From Ramlibacter terrae (GTDB lineage: Bacteria; Pseudomonadota; Gammaproteobacteria; Burkholderiales; Burkholderiaceae_C): a stretch of 64,000 nt of DNA. The DNA lies in NCBI GenBank assembly GCA_013127575.1, contig CP053418.1:1612001-1676000 (forward strand), written 5' to 3'. The notes below the pieces were generated by a model. It was not told the DNA's origin and did no database searches. It saw only the letters and a list, made by a program, of their open reading frames with translations. Shown one piece after another: positions 9,442 through 19,745 of the stretch. Each line of letters opens with the position of its first letter. Within the stretch, counting starts at the first letter, position 1. The position numbers and the translations under genes are program-made.

Positions 9442-10775
9442 TCAGGGCTCCCGGCGGACGGGCGCCGCGATGTCGGTCACCACGCGCGCGTAACGCTGGC
9501 GGCTCCAGTAGGCCGAGGCCCAGTCGATCAGCACCACCAGCCGGTTGCGGAAGCCGATCAGGAAGTACACGTGCGCGAACAGCCAGAACAGCCACGCCCA
9601 GTAGCCGCTGAAGCGGACCGGGCCGAAGGGGAGGTGAGGTCCACCACCGCGGAATTGCGGCCGATGGTCGCGAGGTTGCCGTAGTCGCGGTAGCGCAGGG
9701 GCTGCGTCGGCTCGCCGCGCAGCCGGCGCTGCAGGTTGGCGGCGGCCAGCCGTCCCATCTGCTTGGCCGCCGGTGAAACGCCCGGCACGGGCTGGGGTTC
9801 CTGCCCCGGCGCGTGGCTCATCGCCGCGGCCAGGTCGCCGATCACCGTGATCTCGGGATGGCCCGGCACGGCCGGGTCCGGCTCCACCTGCACCCGGCCC
9901 GCGCGGTCCACCGGGCACCGGTGGCCTGCGCCAGCTGCCGGCCGAGCGGCGACGCCGCCACGCCGGCCGCCCACACCACGCAGCGCGCGGGAATGCGGTA
10001 GGCCTCGCCTTCCGCGGGCTGCACCTGCAGCCCTTCGGCGTCGATGGCGGTGACGCGCGAGGCCACGCGCACCTCGACGCCCAGTCGCTCCAGTTGCCGC
10101 TGCGCGCTGCCGCTCAGGCTCTCGGGCATCGCCTGCAGCACGCGCGGACCGCCTTCCACCAGCAGCACGCGCGCGTTCTTCGGGTCGAAGTGGCGGAATT
10201 CGCCGGGCAGCGTGTGCCGCGCGATTTCGGCCAGCGTGCCGGCCATCTCCACGCCGGTCGGCCCGCCGCCGATCACCACGAAGGTCAGCCGGGCTGGCGC
10301 CGCGCCGGGTCGCTTTCGCGCTCGGCGGCTTCGAAGGCCAGCAGGATGCGGCGGCGGATCTCGAAAGCGTCGTCCAGCGTCTTCAGGCCCGGCGCGAACG
10401 GCGCCCAGTCGTCGCGGCCGAAGTAGCTGTGGGTGGCGCCGGCCGCGACGATCAGGTGGTCGTAAGGCAGCCGCGTTCCGTCTTCGAGCTGCACGGCGCG
10501 CGCGGCCGCGTCGATCGCCGTGACCTCGCCGAGCAGCGTGGTGACGTTCGCCTGGTCGCGGAACAGGAAGCGCACCGGCGCGGCGATGGCCGGCGCCGAG
10601 AGGCCGGCGGTGGCCACCGGTACAGCAAGGGCTGGAACAGGTGGTGGTTGGCGCGGTCCACCAGCGTGATGTCGACGGGCGCGTCGCGCAGGGCGCGCGT
10701 GGCTTCCAGGCCGCCGAAGCCGCAGCCGATGACGAGGACGCGCGGGCGGGCGGAAGGAGACTCTGTGGCGGGCAT
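9442..10775 (-). CDS. NADH dehydrogenase II-like FAD oxidoreductase
   Basis: About 444 residues. It has the FAD-binding [17 protein letters not shown] at the N-terminus, the motif [17 protein letters not shown] typical of NDH-2, the second dinucleotide fold [14 protein letters not shown], the FAD motif ITVIGDLA, and a hydrophobic C-terminal segment ([18 protein letters not shown]) that would anchor it on the inner membrane. NDH-2 oxidises NADH and reduces quinone without pumping protons. Four breaks: three (about 10621, 10286, 9919) at CCWGG sites and one near 9644 in a C-rich run. Divergent from the luciferase-like gene with only 31 bases between starts. Confidence 0.88.
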
Positions 10776-10806
10776 GCGGGAATTATCCCTGCCGCACAAT
10801 GCCGGC

Positions 10807-11806
10807 ATGACCCAGCGCCTGCGCCTCTCCGTCCTCGACCAGTCCGTCGCGCGCAGCGGCGTGCCGCACGACCATTCGATCCGCGACACCGTGGCGCTGG
10901 CCGAGCATTGCGAGGCGCTGGGCTACGAGCGCTTCTGGCTGAGCGAGCACCACAGCCTGCCCACCATCGTCGGCACGGCGCCGGAGGTGCTGATGGCCGC
11001 CATCGCGGCGCGCACCTCGCGCATCCGCATCGGCAGCGCGGGCGTGATGCTGCCGCACTACGCGGCCTACAAGGTGGCGGAGCAGTTCCGCGTGCTCGAC
11101 GCGCTGGCGCCCGGCCGCATCGACCTCGGCGTCGGCCGCGCGCGGCGGCGACCAGCGCACGGCGCGGCTGCTCAACCCGGATCCGCGCGCGAGCGACATG
11201 TTCCCGCAGCAGGTGATGGAGCTGCACGCATGGGTGAATGGGCTCGAGTTCCCCGAGGGCCATCCGGGCCGCGGCGTCCAGGCCTTCCCCCGCGCCGACA
11301 CGGCGCCGCAGTTGTGGATGCTGGGCAGCTCCGGCTACGGCGCGCAGCTCGCCGCGCATTTCGGCATGCCCTACGCCTTCGCCCACTTCATCGCCGACGA
11401 GGCCTGCGAGGAAGCGCTGGCCTTGTACCGCCACGCCTTCAAGCCGGGGTGGACCGCGCAGCCGGACGCGGCGATCTGCGTCTGGGCGCTGGCGGCCGAC
11501 ACCGAGGAGGAAGCGTGGCGCCTGTTCGCCAGCCGCGAGCGCACGCGGCTCGACCGCAACATCGGCCGCTTCGGTCCGCTGCTGCCGCCGGAGCAGGCGG
11601 AGCGTCCGCGCTCCCCGCAGGAGGAGGGCTACCTCGCCGAGATGCGGCGCAAGGCCTTGGTGGGATCGGCGCCGCAGGTGGCGGACAAGCTGCGCGCGCT
11701 GGCGGAGGAGATGCAGGTGGAGCAGGTGGCCGTCATCACCTGGACACGGGACCCGCAGGCGCAGCGGCGCTCGTACGAGCTGCTGGCGCGCGAATTCGCG
11801 CTGTAG
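10807..11806 (+). CDS. Luciferase-like flavin-dependent monooxygenase (LLM class, MsnO8 type)
   Basis: About 333 residues of the bacterial-luciferase-like TIM-barrel family. Visible are the start [14 protein letters not shown], the WLSEHHSLP segment and [15 protein letters not shown]. Members are reduced-flavin-dependent oxygenases; substrate unknown. A two-base gap near 11143 is repaired by restoring CCTGG. It starts 31 bases from the divergent NDH-2-like gene, suggesting a shared control region. Confidence 0.85.
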
Positions 11807-11810
11807 CCGC

Positions 11811-12212
11811 CTAGTCTTCGACGCCGAGGAAGTACGTGATGACCTCGCGCAGTTCCTCGGTGCTGGCGCTCTTGCTGATGGCGGGATGGTCTCCGAACAC
11901 GCCCGCCAGTTCGGGCGCTTCCTCGGGCGAGACCAGCGCCGTCAGGTAGACCAGCGGGATGTCGGCCGTGCCCGGGTCCTGCGACAGCGCGAAGGCGACC
12001 TCGTCGCCCTGCATGCGCGGCATGTTGATGTCGCACAGGATGATGCCGGGGCGTTCCTGCAGCGCGACCGTCACCGCGACGGCGGGGTCGCCCACCGCCA
12101 CCACGCGGAAGTCGGAGCCGAGCCGGCGCGCGATGGCCCAGCCGACCGCCTCGTCGTCGTCGATGACGAGCACGCAGGGCTTGGCTTTCTGGGGATCGGG
12201 CAGGGCGGGCAT
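11811..12212 (-). CDS. Single-domain response regulator
   Basis: 133 residues, receiver domain only: acidic pair in VLVIDDDEAVG, phospho-acceptor Asp in ILCDINMPRMQG, conserved Thr in VYLTALVS, and the usual Lys region (AISKSAS). There is no output domain, so it probably acts by protein contact, like CheY or Spo0F. The start MPALPDPQ at 12212 is preferred over an in-frame ATG 66 bases upstream because the extra residues are low-complexity. No kinase is adjacent. Confidence 0.88.
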   Translation of the reverse strand: MPALPDPQKAKPCVLVIDDDEAVGWAIARRLGSDFRVVAVGDPAVAVTVALQERPGIILCDINMPRMQGDEVAFALSQDPGTADIPLVYLTALVSPEEAPELAGVFGDHPAISKSASTEELREVITYFLGVED

Positions 12213-12310
12213 GGTGGTGGCGGGCGGGCGGCTTGCGGGATCATACGGCTGGCACGCGCCGGACGGATGAGCCATCATGCGCCCGATACCCCCGAGCGAG
12301 GAGACCGCCG

Positions 12311-13333
12311 ATGTTCCCCACTTCGATTGCCGGCAGCCTGCCCAAGCCCGGGTGGCTCGCCGAACCCCGGAAGCTGTGGCCCCGCTGGCGTGCCGAGGGC
12401 GAAGCCCTGCGCGAAGCGCAGGCCGACGCCACGCTGCTGTGGATCAAGGCGCAGGAAGACGCGGGCCTCGACATCGTCACCGACGGCGAGCAGGCGCGCC
12501 AGCACTTCGTGCACGGCTTCCTCGAGCAGGTCGAAGGCATCGATCGCGACAACAAGGTCACCGTCGCGATCCGGGGCGGCCGCTACGACGCGCAGGTGCC
12601 GCAGGTCGTCGGGCCGCTGTCCCTGCGCGGCCGCGTGCATGCGTTCGAGGCGCGGCTGGCGCGCGGCCACACACGGCGCAAGCTCAAGTTCACGCTGCCG
12701 GGGCCGATGACGCTGGTCGACACGGTGGCCGACCGCTACTACGGCGACCGCGTGAAGCTCGCGTTCGCATTCGCCGAGCTCCTGAACCAGGAGGCGATGG
12801 CGCTGCAGGCCGACGGCGTCGACATCATCCAGTTCGACGAACCGGCCTTCAACGTGTACATGCAGGACGCGGCGGCGTGGGGCGTGCAGGCGCTCGAGCG
12901 CGCCGCCCGCGGCCTGGACTGCACAACGGCCGTGCACATCTGCTACGGCTACGGCATCCGTGCCAACAACGACTGGAAGAAGACGCTGGGCGAGGAGTGG
13001 CGCCAGTACGAGCAGGTGTTCCCGGCGCTCGCCGCCAGCACCATCGACCAGGTCAGCCTCGAGTGCTACCACTCGCACGTGCCGCCGGACCTGATGGCGC
13101 TGCTCGCGGGCAAGGACGTGATGGTGGGCGTCATCGACGTCGCCAGTGACGTGGTGGAGACGCCGGAGGAGGTCGCCGACACCATTGGCCGCGCGCTGCA
13201 ATTCGTCGCGCGCGAACGGCTGTTCCCGTGCAGCAATTGCGGCCTGGCGCCGATGAACCGGCAGGTGGCGCTCGACAAGCTGCAGGCCCCGGCACGCGGC
13301 GCTGAACTGGCACGGCGCCGCTACGGGGGCTGA
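12311..13333 (+). CDS. MetE-like cobalamin-independent methionine synthase family protein
   Basis: 340 residues, intact, matching the catalytic (C-terminal) half of MetE. It has SIAGSLPKP at the N-terminus, IQFDEPAFN, and the zinc-site segments VHICYGYG and FPCSNCGLAPM. Full MetE is about 750 residues; short stand-alone forms like this are common and transfer methyl groups from folate or corrinoid-type donors to thiols, with the exact acceptor often unknown. A good ribosome site (GAGGAG) precedes the ATG. No cobalamin or SAM riboswitch is visible in the 98-base upstream gap. Confidence 0.85.
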   Translation: MFPTSIAGSLPKPGWLAEPRKLWPRWRAEGEALREAQADATLLWIKAQEDAGLDIVTDGEQARQHFVHGFLEQVEGIDRDNKVTVAIRGGRYDAQVPQVVGPLSLRGRVHAFEARLARGHTRRKLKFTLPGPMTLVDTVADRYYGDRVKLAFAFAELLNQEAMALQADGVDIIQFDEPAFNVYMQDAAAWGVQALERAARGLDCTTAVHICYGYGIRANNDWKKTLGEEWRQYEQVFPALAASTIDQVSLECYHSHVPPDLMALLAGKDVMVGVIDVASDVVETPEEVADTIGRALQFVARERLFPCSNCGLAPMNRQVALDKLQAPARGAELARRRYGG

Positions 13334-13465
13334 TCGCCCGCTGCCGAGTCGGCATGGTCCGACGCGGGGCGCAAGGTTTTCCTCGCCCGCGTGTGCGCCT
13401 GCGCCTACAGGGAGTGTGCGGAGCGGCTGGGTAAAACACAGCCGTTCCCACTCCGGAGTCCGATC

Positions 13466-13867
13466 ATGGCAGCCAGCAACCGGCGCCTCGCGGCGCTGTT
13501 CGCCTCCGTCGCCGTGCTCGCCGGCGGCGCGTCCGCGCAGTCCGTCGACGGCTTTCGCAACGTCACCGCCGGCGGCCCGCTGCGGCACGGCGTCTACGGC
13601 CGCATCGACGTGCCCGCCGCCGCCGCGCCTCCGCTGATCTACGACAAGCCGGTGGTCGCCGCCGAACGCGGCGCCGCGCCGGGCGCACGCCCGGTGTACC
13701 TGTACGTGCCGCCGGGGCAGGTGCGCAAATGGAGCCGCCACTGCGCCAAGTGGTCGGCCTGCGAGCAGCCCGTGCTGTTCGTCCGCATGGACGCGAGCCC
13801 GAGCCGCTGGGGCCAGTGGCGCCAGTACCGCGAAGACGTGGCCCTGCAGGAGCGGGAAGCCCATTGA
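13466..13867 (+). CDS. Exported hypothetical protein
   Basis: 133 residues with a signal peptide (RRLAALFASVAVLAGGASA). The mature part has two cysteines (RHCAKWSACEQP) that could form a disulfide and a VYLYVPPGQVRKW core. It resembles small periplasmic proteins of unknown function common in Comamonadaceae. The 132 bases upstream contain no gene. Next gene downstream is egtB, 79 bases away. Confidence 0.75.
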   Translation: MAASNRRLAALFASVAVLAGGASAQSVDGFRNVTAGGPLRHGVYGRIDVPAAAAPPLIYDKPVVAAERGAAPGARPVYLYVPPGQVRKWSRHCAKWSACEQPVLFVRMDASPSRWGQWRQYREDVALQEREAH

Positions 13868-13946
13868 ATCCCTCGCAACCCAGCCGCAATCCGCTGTGCT
13901 GTAATGGTTCGGCAGGGGACTTGCACCCGGCAGGAGACGCGGACCC

Positions 13947-15205
13947 ATGTCCTTGAACCCATCGCCCGCCGCCGTCGCGGTGGGCCGCCGAGCCGCCGAT
14001 CGCGCGGCCACGGCCGACCACTTCGCGCGCGTTCGCGCCCGCACCCGGAACTGGCCGCGCCGCTGTCGGCCGAAGACCAGTGCGTGCAGTCGATGCCCGA
14101 TGCGAGCCCGACCAAGTGGCACCTCGCGCACACCAGCTGGTTCTTCGAAGCCGTGGTGCTGGCCGCGCACGCGCCGGGGCACCAGCCGTTCGACGCGCGC
14201 TACTTCCATCTCTTCAACTCCTACTACGAGGCGCTCGGCACGCGGCATCCGCGGCCGCTGCGCGGCCTGCTCACGCGGCCCTCGCTGGAGGACGTCCACC
14301 GCTACCGCGCGCATGTCGATGCGGGCGTGGCGCGCTTCATCGAAGAGGCGGACGATGCCGCATGGCAGGCTGCCGCCCCGGAGATCACGCTCGGCCTCCA
14401 CCACGAGGAGCAGCACCGGGAACTGATCCTCACGGACGTGCTGCACGCGTTCTCGTGCAACCCGCTGCTGCCCGCGTACCGCGAGCCCGGCCCGCGGGGC
14501 TTGCGGCTGGCCCATCCCGCGCCGGTGCGCTGGCTGGCCGGTCCGGAAGGCGCGGTCCGCGTCGGCCATGAAGCCGATGGCTTCGCCTTCGACAACGAGA
14601 CGCCGCGTCACACCACGTGGCTGCAGCCGTATCGCATCGCCGACCGGCTGGTGACCTGCGGCGAATTCGCGGAGTTCATCGCCGACGGCGGCTACCGCGC
14701 GCCCGCGCACTGGTTGTCCGATGGCTGGGCGCTTGCCCAGGCCCGGGGCTGGCAGGCGCCTGCCTACTGGCTGGCGCCCGGCGATCCGCGTGCGCCGTCC
14801 GATGCGTGGCAGGTGTTCGGCCTCGAGGGCGTGCGCGAGCTCGACCTGGCGCGCCGGTGACCCAACTGAGCTTCTACGAAGCGGCCGCTTACGCGCAATG
14901 GGCGGGCGCGCGGCTGCCCACCGAGTTCGAATGGGAAGCGGCGTACGGGCTGCCGGGCATCCGCCAGATGACGGGCCATGCCGGCAATGGACCCGCTCGT
15001 CGTACGACCCGTACCCCGGCTTCCAGCCGTGGTCGGGCGCCATCGCCGAATACAACGGCAAGTTCATGGTGGGGCGGTGGTGCTGCGCGGCAGCAGCGTG
15101 GCCACGCCGCCCGGGCACGGCCGCCCGACTTACCGCAACTTCTTTCCGCCGGCCGCGCGCTGGCAATTCAGCGGGCTGCGGCTCGCCGGGGACGGTGCAT
15201 GCTGA
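13947..15205 (+). CDS. egtB: Ergothioneine biosynthesis protein EgtB (sulfoxide synthase)
   Basis: About 419 residues: an N-terminal DinB-like domain with the iron-site segments [12 protein letters not shown] and LHHEEQHRE (HxxxH) and a C-terminal formylglycine-generating-enzyme-like domain ([27 protein letters not shown]). EgtB is a non-haem iron oxygenase that joins hercynine with a thiol (gamma-Glu-Cys or Cys) to the sulfoxide. Four breaks: about 14049, 14856 and 14988 are repaired by CCTGG; one near 15079 is less clear. It overlaps egtD by 7 bases. No egtA, egtC or egtE is nearby, as in other proteobacterial two-gene loci. Confidence 0.92.
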
Positions 15206-16198
15206 CCAGCGCTTTGCTTCACCCGCTCGAAACCCCGGCCGCGGGACCTGCACCCGGCGTGAGCGAGACCGCCTTCGGACGCGACCTGATCGCGGCCATG
15301 ATGGAGCGGCCGCGCAGCATCTCGCCGAAATACTTCTACGACGCGGCTGGCTCGCAGCTGTTCGACCGCATCTGCGAACTGCCCGAGTACTACCCGACGC
15401 GCACTGAGCTCGCGATCCTCTCGGCCTGCGCCGGCGAAATCGCGGCGCTGGCCGGGCCGCGCGCCGAGATCGTCGAGTTCGGCGCCGGGTCGCTGCGCAA
15501 GGTGCGCCTGCTGCTCGACGCCTTCGAGGCGCCCGCGCGCTACGTGCCGATCGACATTTCGGGCGAGTACCTCGGCGAGGCGGCGGCTGCCTTGCGCGCC
15601 GAGTTGCCGGGCTGGACGTGCAGCCGGTCGCCGCCGACTACACGCAGCGGCTCACGCTGCCGCCATCGGCGCCGGACACGGGCAAGCGCGTCGGTTTCTT
15701 CCCGGGCTCCACCATCGGCAACTTCACGCCGGCCGAGGCGCTGGAGTTCCTGCAACGCGCCGCCGAGGTGCTGGAGGGCGGCGCCCTCGTGCTGGGCGCC
15801 GACCTCGTGAAGGACCCGCACGTGCTGCACGCGGCCTACAACGACAGCCGGGGCGTGACGGCGGCCTTCAACCTGAACCTGCTGGCGCGCGCGAACCGCG
15901 AACTCGGCACCGACTTCGCGCTGGAGCAGTTCGCGCACTACGCCTTCTACAACGCGCAGCAGCGCCGCATCGAGATGCACTGGTGAGCCGCGAGCGGCAG
16001 TCGGTGCGCGTCGGCGGCCAGCGCTTCCGGTGGAGGAGGGCGAGAGCCTGCACACCGAGAACTCGTACAAGTTCACCGTCGACGGGCTGCGGGCCCCTGG
16101 CGCGCCGCGCGGGCTTCCGGCCCGGCCCGGTGTGGACCGACCCGCAGCGCCTGTTCAGCGTGCACTGGCTGCACGCTCCCGAAGGAGACAAGGCATGA
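15199..16198 (+). CDS. egtD: L-histidine N-alpha-methyltransferase EgtD
   Basis: About 334 residues of the EgtD family, which trimethylates histidine with SAM to hercynine, the substrate of EgtB. Visible: [18 protein letters not shown] near the N-terminus, SAM-binding [25 protein letters not shown], and the late [13 protein letters not shown] motif that contacts the substrate. Breaks near 15615, 15983 and 16029 are single deletions, and 16104 an insertion; all fall at CCWGG. Start ATG lies inside egtB, and the stop overlaps the DUF427 start, so translation is coupled through the cluster. Confidence 0.93.
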
Positions 16199-16475
16199 AG
16201 GCAACCTGGAACGGCGCCGTGATCGCCGAGAGCGACGACACCGTGGTGGTCGAAGGCAACCACTACTTCCCCGCGTCCTCGCTGAACCGCGACTACGTCA
16301 CCTTCAGCAACCACCGCACCACCTGCGCGTGGAAGGGCCGAGCGAGCTACTACTCGCTGATGGTCAACGGCGAACTGAACCCCGAAGCGGCTGGTACTAC
16401 CCCGAGCCGAAGCCGGAAGCCGAGATGGTCAAGGACCGCGTGGCGTTCTGGAAGGGCGTCAAGATCGAGCCCTGA
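16195..16475 (+). CDS. DUF427 domain protein
   Basis: About 93 residues with the DUF427 signature: [27 protein letters not shown] and CAWKGRASYYSL, ending in AWYYPEPKPEA. The family is a small beta-rich fold of unknown function. A missing C of CCTGG near 16395 breaks the frame. It overlaps the egtD stop (ATGA) and is followed after 23 bases by a 2OG dioxygenase, so it belongs to the ergothioneine transcript. Confidence 0.85.
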
Positions 16476-16498
16476 GCGCCCGGGGGTAAAGTCGCGGC

Positions 16499-17224
16499 AT
16501 GTTGCTGCGACCCGCCTATACCTATCCCGACCAGGTCACCGCCCTGCTGCGCCAGCAGGGCTATGCGGTGCTGTCGCCGGCGGGCGTCGCCGAATGGAGC
16601 GGCTGCTCGCTCGACGGATTGCAGGCGCTGCGGCCCTCGTGGGACGACCTGCCGCCGGATGCCTACCTGAAGGACGGCGGCCGCTACCGGCGCCGGCGCC
16701 ATTCGTGCTTCGTGGCGCGTGAAGGCGCGCTGGAGCAGTCGCCGCACCGTGCCCACTGGCAACCCGTCGAATACAACGCGCTGCACGGCGGCATGCAGCG
16801 CTGGTTCGAACCGATGGCGCCGGCGGTGGCGACGGCGCCGGCCTGGAACTGCCTGCTGCATGCGCTGGCGCGCGAGGCGACCGAGCTGCGGGGCCCGCGG
16901 CCCCTGGTTCATCGAGGCGCACCAGTTCCGCATCGACACCGAGGGCGGCATCGGCCGGCCGACGCCGGAAGGCGCGCACCGCGACGGCGTCGATTTCGTG
17001 GCGGTGTTCCCGGTGGCGCGCGAAGGCATCAAGGGCGGCGAAACGCGCGTGTTCGGGCCGACGGCCCGGCCGGCCAGCGCTTCACGCTGACCGAGCCACG
17101 GAGCCTGCTGCTGCTGGACGATGCGCGCGTGATCCACGAGACCACGCCGATCCAGCCCGTCGAAGGCGCCGGGCACCGCGACACGCTGGTGCTGACGGCG
17201 CGGGCCGAAGGCTTCGGGGAATAG
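16499..17224 (+). CDS. 2OG-Fe(II) dioxygenase family protein
   Basis: About 242 residues of the family that includes L-isoleucine hydroxylase (2OG-Fe dioxygenase, IDO-like). The iron HxD is in EGAHRDGVDF, the distal His probably in ARVIHETTPI and the 2OG-binding Arg in GHRDTLVL. Two breaks (16899 insertion, 17066 deletion) are at CCTGG. Position at the end of an egtB-egtD-DUF427 run suggests a hydroxylation linked to ergothioneine or amino-acid metabolism, but this is inference only. Confidence 0.8.
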   Translation: MLLRPAYTYPDQVTALLRQQGYAVLSPAGVAEWSGCSLDGLQALRPSWDDLPPDAYLKDGGRYRRRRHSCFVAREGALEQSPHRAHWQPVEYNALHGGMQRWFEPMAPAVATAPAWNCLLHALAREATELRGPRPLVHRGAPVPHRHRGRHRPADAGRRAPRRRRFRGGVPGGARRHQGRRNARVRADGPAGQRFTLTEPRSLLLLDDARVIHETTPIQPVEGAGHRDTLVLTARAEGFGE

Positions 17225-17232
17225 GCGCGGGC

Positions 17233-17991
17233 TCAGCCCCGCACGTCGGCCACCGGCTCCTTGCCGAAGTCCTCGCGCGCCGGGAAGGCCAGCACGCGCC
17301 GCGCGGCTTCGTCGGGCGACGTCAGCGCGCCCTTGTCCTTCATGCCCCGGAAGCTGCCCACGTCGGGGAAGCTCGCGGCGTCGGCGCTGCGCAGCTGCAC
17401 CTGCATGTCGGTGTCGATCACGCCGGGGGCGAGCGAACACACCCTCGCGCCGTTGTCCTCCAGCGCCTGCTCCAGCGCCACGCAGCGCGTGAAGTGGTCC
17501 ATGCCGGCCTTGGCCGCGCAGTAGGCGGCCTGCGACGCCATCGCGCGGCGGCCCAGGCCCGAGGAGATGTTGAGCACCTTGCGCCGGGCCTTCCAGCTGC
17601 GGGTGGCGCCGAGGAAGGCGCCGGCCAGCAGCATCGGCGCTTCGAGGTCGACGCGCATGGCTTCGGCGAGCGCCGCCGCCGGGATTTCGCCGACGGGCGC
17701 GATGTGCGGGATCAGGCCGGCGTTGTTGATCAGCGTGACCGAAGCGATGTCGGCCGGATCCTGTTCCCGCAACCACGTGGACAGGCGCGCCGCCGCCGCC
17801 TCGGCGCGGCCGAGGTCCTGCGGCCACTGCTCGCACTTGCGCCCGTGCTTCGCGGCCAGTGCCGTCAGCGCGTCATTGGGCTTGCGCGAGAGGCACAGCA
17901 GGTCGTGCCCGGCTTCCAGCAGTTGCTGCGCCATGGCGAAGCCCATGCCGCGCGAGGCGCCGGTGAGGATGGTGAGGTGTCTTGATGCCAT
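17233..17991 (-). CDS. Short-chain dehydrogenase/reductase
   Basis: 252 residues, intact. It has the NAD(P) motif TGASRGMG, LINNAG, and the catalytic YCAAK (YxxxK) preceded by serine in LNISSG. It resembles benzil/sepiapterin-reductase-like SDRs, which reduce carbonyls with NADPH. The ATG at 17991 (MASRHLTIL) is preferred over an upstream GTG because the Rossmann strand begins at once after it. Convergent with the 2OG dioxygenase gene and 19 bases downstream of the intradiol dioxygenase gene. Confidence 0.87.
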   Translation of the reverse strand: MASRHLTILTGASRGMGFAMAQQLLEAGHDLLCLSRKPNDALTALAAKHGRKCEQWPQDLGRAEAAAARLSTWLREQDPADIASVTLINNAGLIPHIAPVGEIPAAALAEAMRVDLEAPMLLAGAFLGATRSWKARRKVLNISSGLGRRAMASQAAYCAAKAGMDHFTRCVALEQALEDNGARVCSLAPGVIDTDMQVQLRSADAASFPDVGSFRGMKDKGALTSPDEAARRVLAFPAREDFGKEPVADVRG

Positions 17992-18010
17992 CCGCGCATC
18001 GTAGTGCACC

Positions 18011-18636
18011 TCAGGTGGCGACGACGATGGGGAAGCTGGCCTGCACGCCGTCGTTGCCGGTGCGGAAGGGCACCGTCACCAGCGAACGGTCCGCGCCGAG
18101 CCGCCGCCACAGGCCGTCGCGCTCGTTGTGCGGATCGCCTTCGACGTACAGCTGCGTGGTGAGCAGCTCGCGCCCGGACAGCTTGACCTTGACGTGGATG
18201 TGCGGCGTGCGTCCGCTGTAAGCCACCGGGCGGATGGTGCGGAAACGGTAGCGGCCGTCGCTGCCCACCGTCACCCGGCCGAAGCCCCGGAAGTCGGGGT
18301 CGGCGCGGCCGCCGTCGCCGGGGTGGTGGTAGTGGCCGGCGTGGTCGCACTGCCAGATCTCCACCTGCGCGCCGGCCAGCGGCTTGCCCTGCAGGTCGGT
18401 GACGACGCCGTCCACCGTGGCCGGCTGCCCCGGCGGTAGTCGACCGTGCCGTTGCGCAGCAGGTCGGCGTCGGCGTCGCGCGGCAGCTGCACGGGGTAGA
18501 AGGGGCCTTCGGTCTGCGCCGGCGTGGCGCGCCGCGTGGGCGCGGGCTGCGCACGCACGCCGGTCCAGCAGGCGGGGAGGGCCACGAGCGCGGCAGCCGC
18601 GGCGCGCCGGGTCAGCAGGTTCGAAGGTGCGGGCAT
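18011..18636 (-). CDS. Intradiol ring-cleavage dioxygenase-like protein, exported
   Basis: About 208 residues of the protocatechuate 3,4-dioxygenase beta/intradiol fold. It begins with a twin-arginine-like signal (LLTRRAAAAALVALPA) and contains QTEGPFYP, EIWQCDHAGHYHHPG and TPHIHVKV, which carry the Tyr/His ligands of the non-haem iron. Signal-bearing members of this group are widespread in soil bacteria and their substrate is mostly unknown; they are not the classic beta-ketoadipate enzymes. One break near 18433 at CCWGG. Ends 19 bases before the SDR start. Confidence 0.82.
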
Positions 18637-18670
18637 CGGTGTCTGAGCAGTTCCGCGCTGCGCGAGTTCC

Positions 18671-19308
18671 TCAGAACGGCGCGGTGCTGGCGAAGGTGAC
18701 CGGCTCGCCGGTGGCGGGATGCGCCAGCCGAAGCTCCGTGGCGTGCAGCAGCAACCGGGGCGAGAGCACCTGCACCGCCTCGGGCGCATAGAGCGCATCG
18801 CCGAGGATCGGATGCCCGATCGCCTGCAAGTGGACCCGCAGCTGGTGCGTGCGGCCGGTGACCGGCTCCAGTTCCACGCGGGTGGACCGCGCATCGCCGC
18901 CGACGACGCGCCAGCGGGTCGTGCTGGGCTTTCCCTCGTCGCGGTCGACCTTCTGCCGCGGCCGGTTCGGCCAGTCGGCCATCAGCGGCAGGTCGATGAC
19001 GCCCTCGGCCCCGGGCTCGCCCATCCGTCCGGCCACCACCGCGAGGTAGCGCTTGTCGACGCCGCGCTCGGCGAAGGCGCGGCCCAGCATTCGCTGCGTG
19101 TGCAGGCCGCGCGCCATCAGGAACACGCCCGAGGTGGCCATGTCGAGCCGGTGCACGACCGGGGCGTCGGGCCACAGCGCACGCGCCCGTTCCGACAGGC
19201 AATCCTGCTTGTCTTCGCCGCGTCCGGGCACGGCCAGCAGGCCCGCCGGCTTGTCGAGCACCACCCGGTGTTCGTCGACGTAGAGCAGCCCTTCCGATAA
19301 TCCCCCAT
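18671..19308 (-). CDS. RluA-family pseudouridine synthase
   Basis: About 210 residues of the RluA family, which isomerises uridine to pseudouridine in rRNA or tRNA. Motifs: LLYVDEHRVVLDKPAGLL, the catalytic HRLDMATSG, RTHQLRVH and HPILGDALY. It has no S4 domain, as in the short RluA branch. The start is uncertain: the conserved frame has no start codon, but an ATG at 19308 comes into frame if one G is added to a G-run. If so, its start codon overlaps the start of the divergent membrane gene in a single CATG. Confidence 0.82.
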
Positions 19309-19676
19309 GAACGCCCTTTCTTCTTCGCTTCCCTTCGGCCTGCAGACGGTGCTGCTGCTGGTGGCCTCCAATGTCTTCATGACCATGGCCTGGTACGGCC
19401 ACCTGAAGAACATGGCGGCGGCGCCCGGTACATCGCCGCGCTGGTGAGCTGGGGCATCGCCCGGCCGAGTACCTGCTGCAGGTGCCGGCCAACCGCATCG
19501 GCTTCCAGCAGGCCGGCTTCACCGTGGGACAGCTCAAGATCATGCAGGAAGTGATCACGCTGGCCGTGTTCGTGCCGTTCGTCGTGTTCTACCTCGACGA
19601 ACCGCTCAAGCTCGACTATCTGTGGGCGGCGCTTTGCATGGTCGGCGCCGTGTATTTCATATTCCGCAACGCGTGA
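19307..19676 (+). CDS. DUF486/DMT-type small membrane protein
   Basis: About 123 residues, four membrane helices (TVLLLVASNVFMTMAW, WYIAALVSWGIALAEYLL, a third starting VITLAVFVPFVVFY and YLWAALCMVGAVYFIF) and the conserved VPANRIGF motif of DUF486, a relative of the drug/metabolite transporter fold. Two breaks (about 19430 and 19463) are T deletions in CCTGG. Transported substrate unknown. Confidence 0.85.
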
Positions 19677-19745
19677 GGCCCGCGCCGCGGGTCGGCGGGT
19701 AAACTCCGCCGCAATTCCCCGAATCCCTATCTCTCTGGAGCGTTC

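Noticed and set aside
12213..12310. Cobalamin or SAM riboswitch before the MetE-like gene
   Set aside because: Only 98 bases and no B12-box or SAM-box sequence visible.
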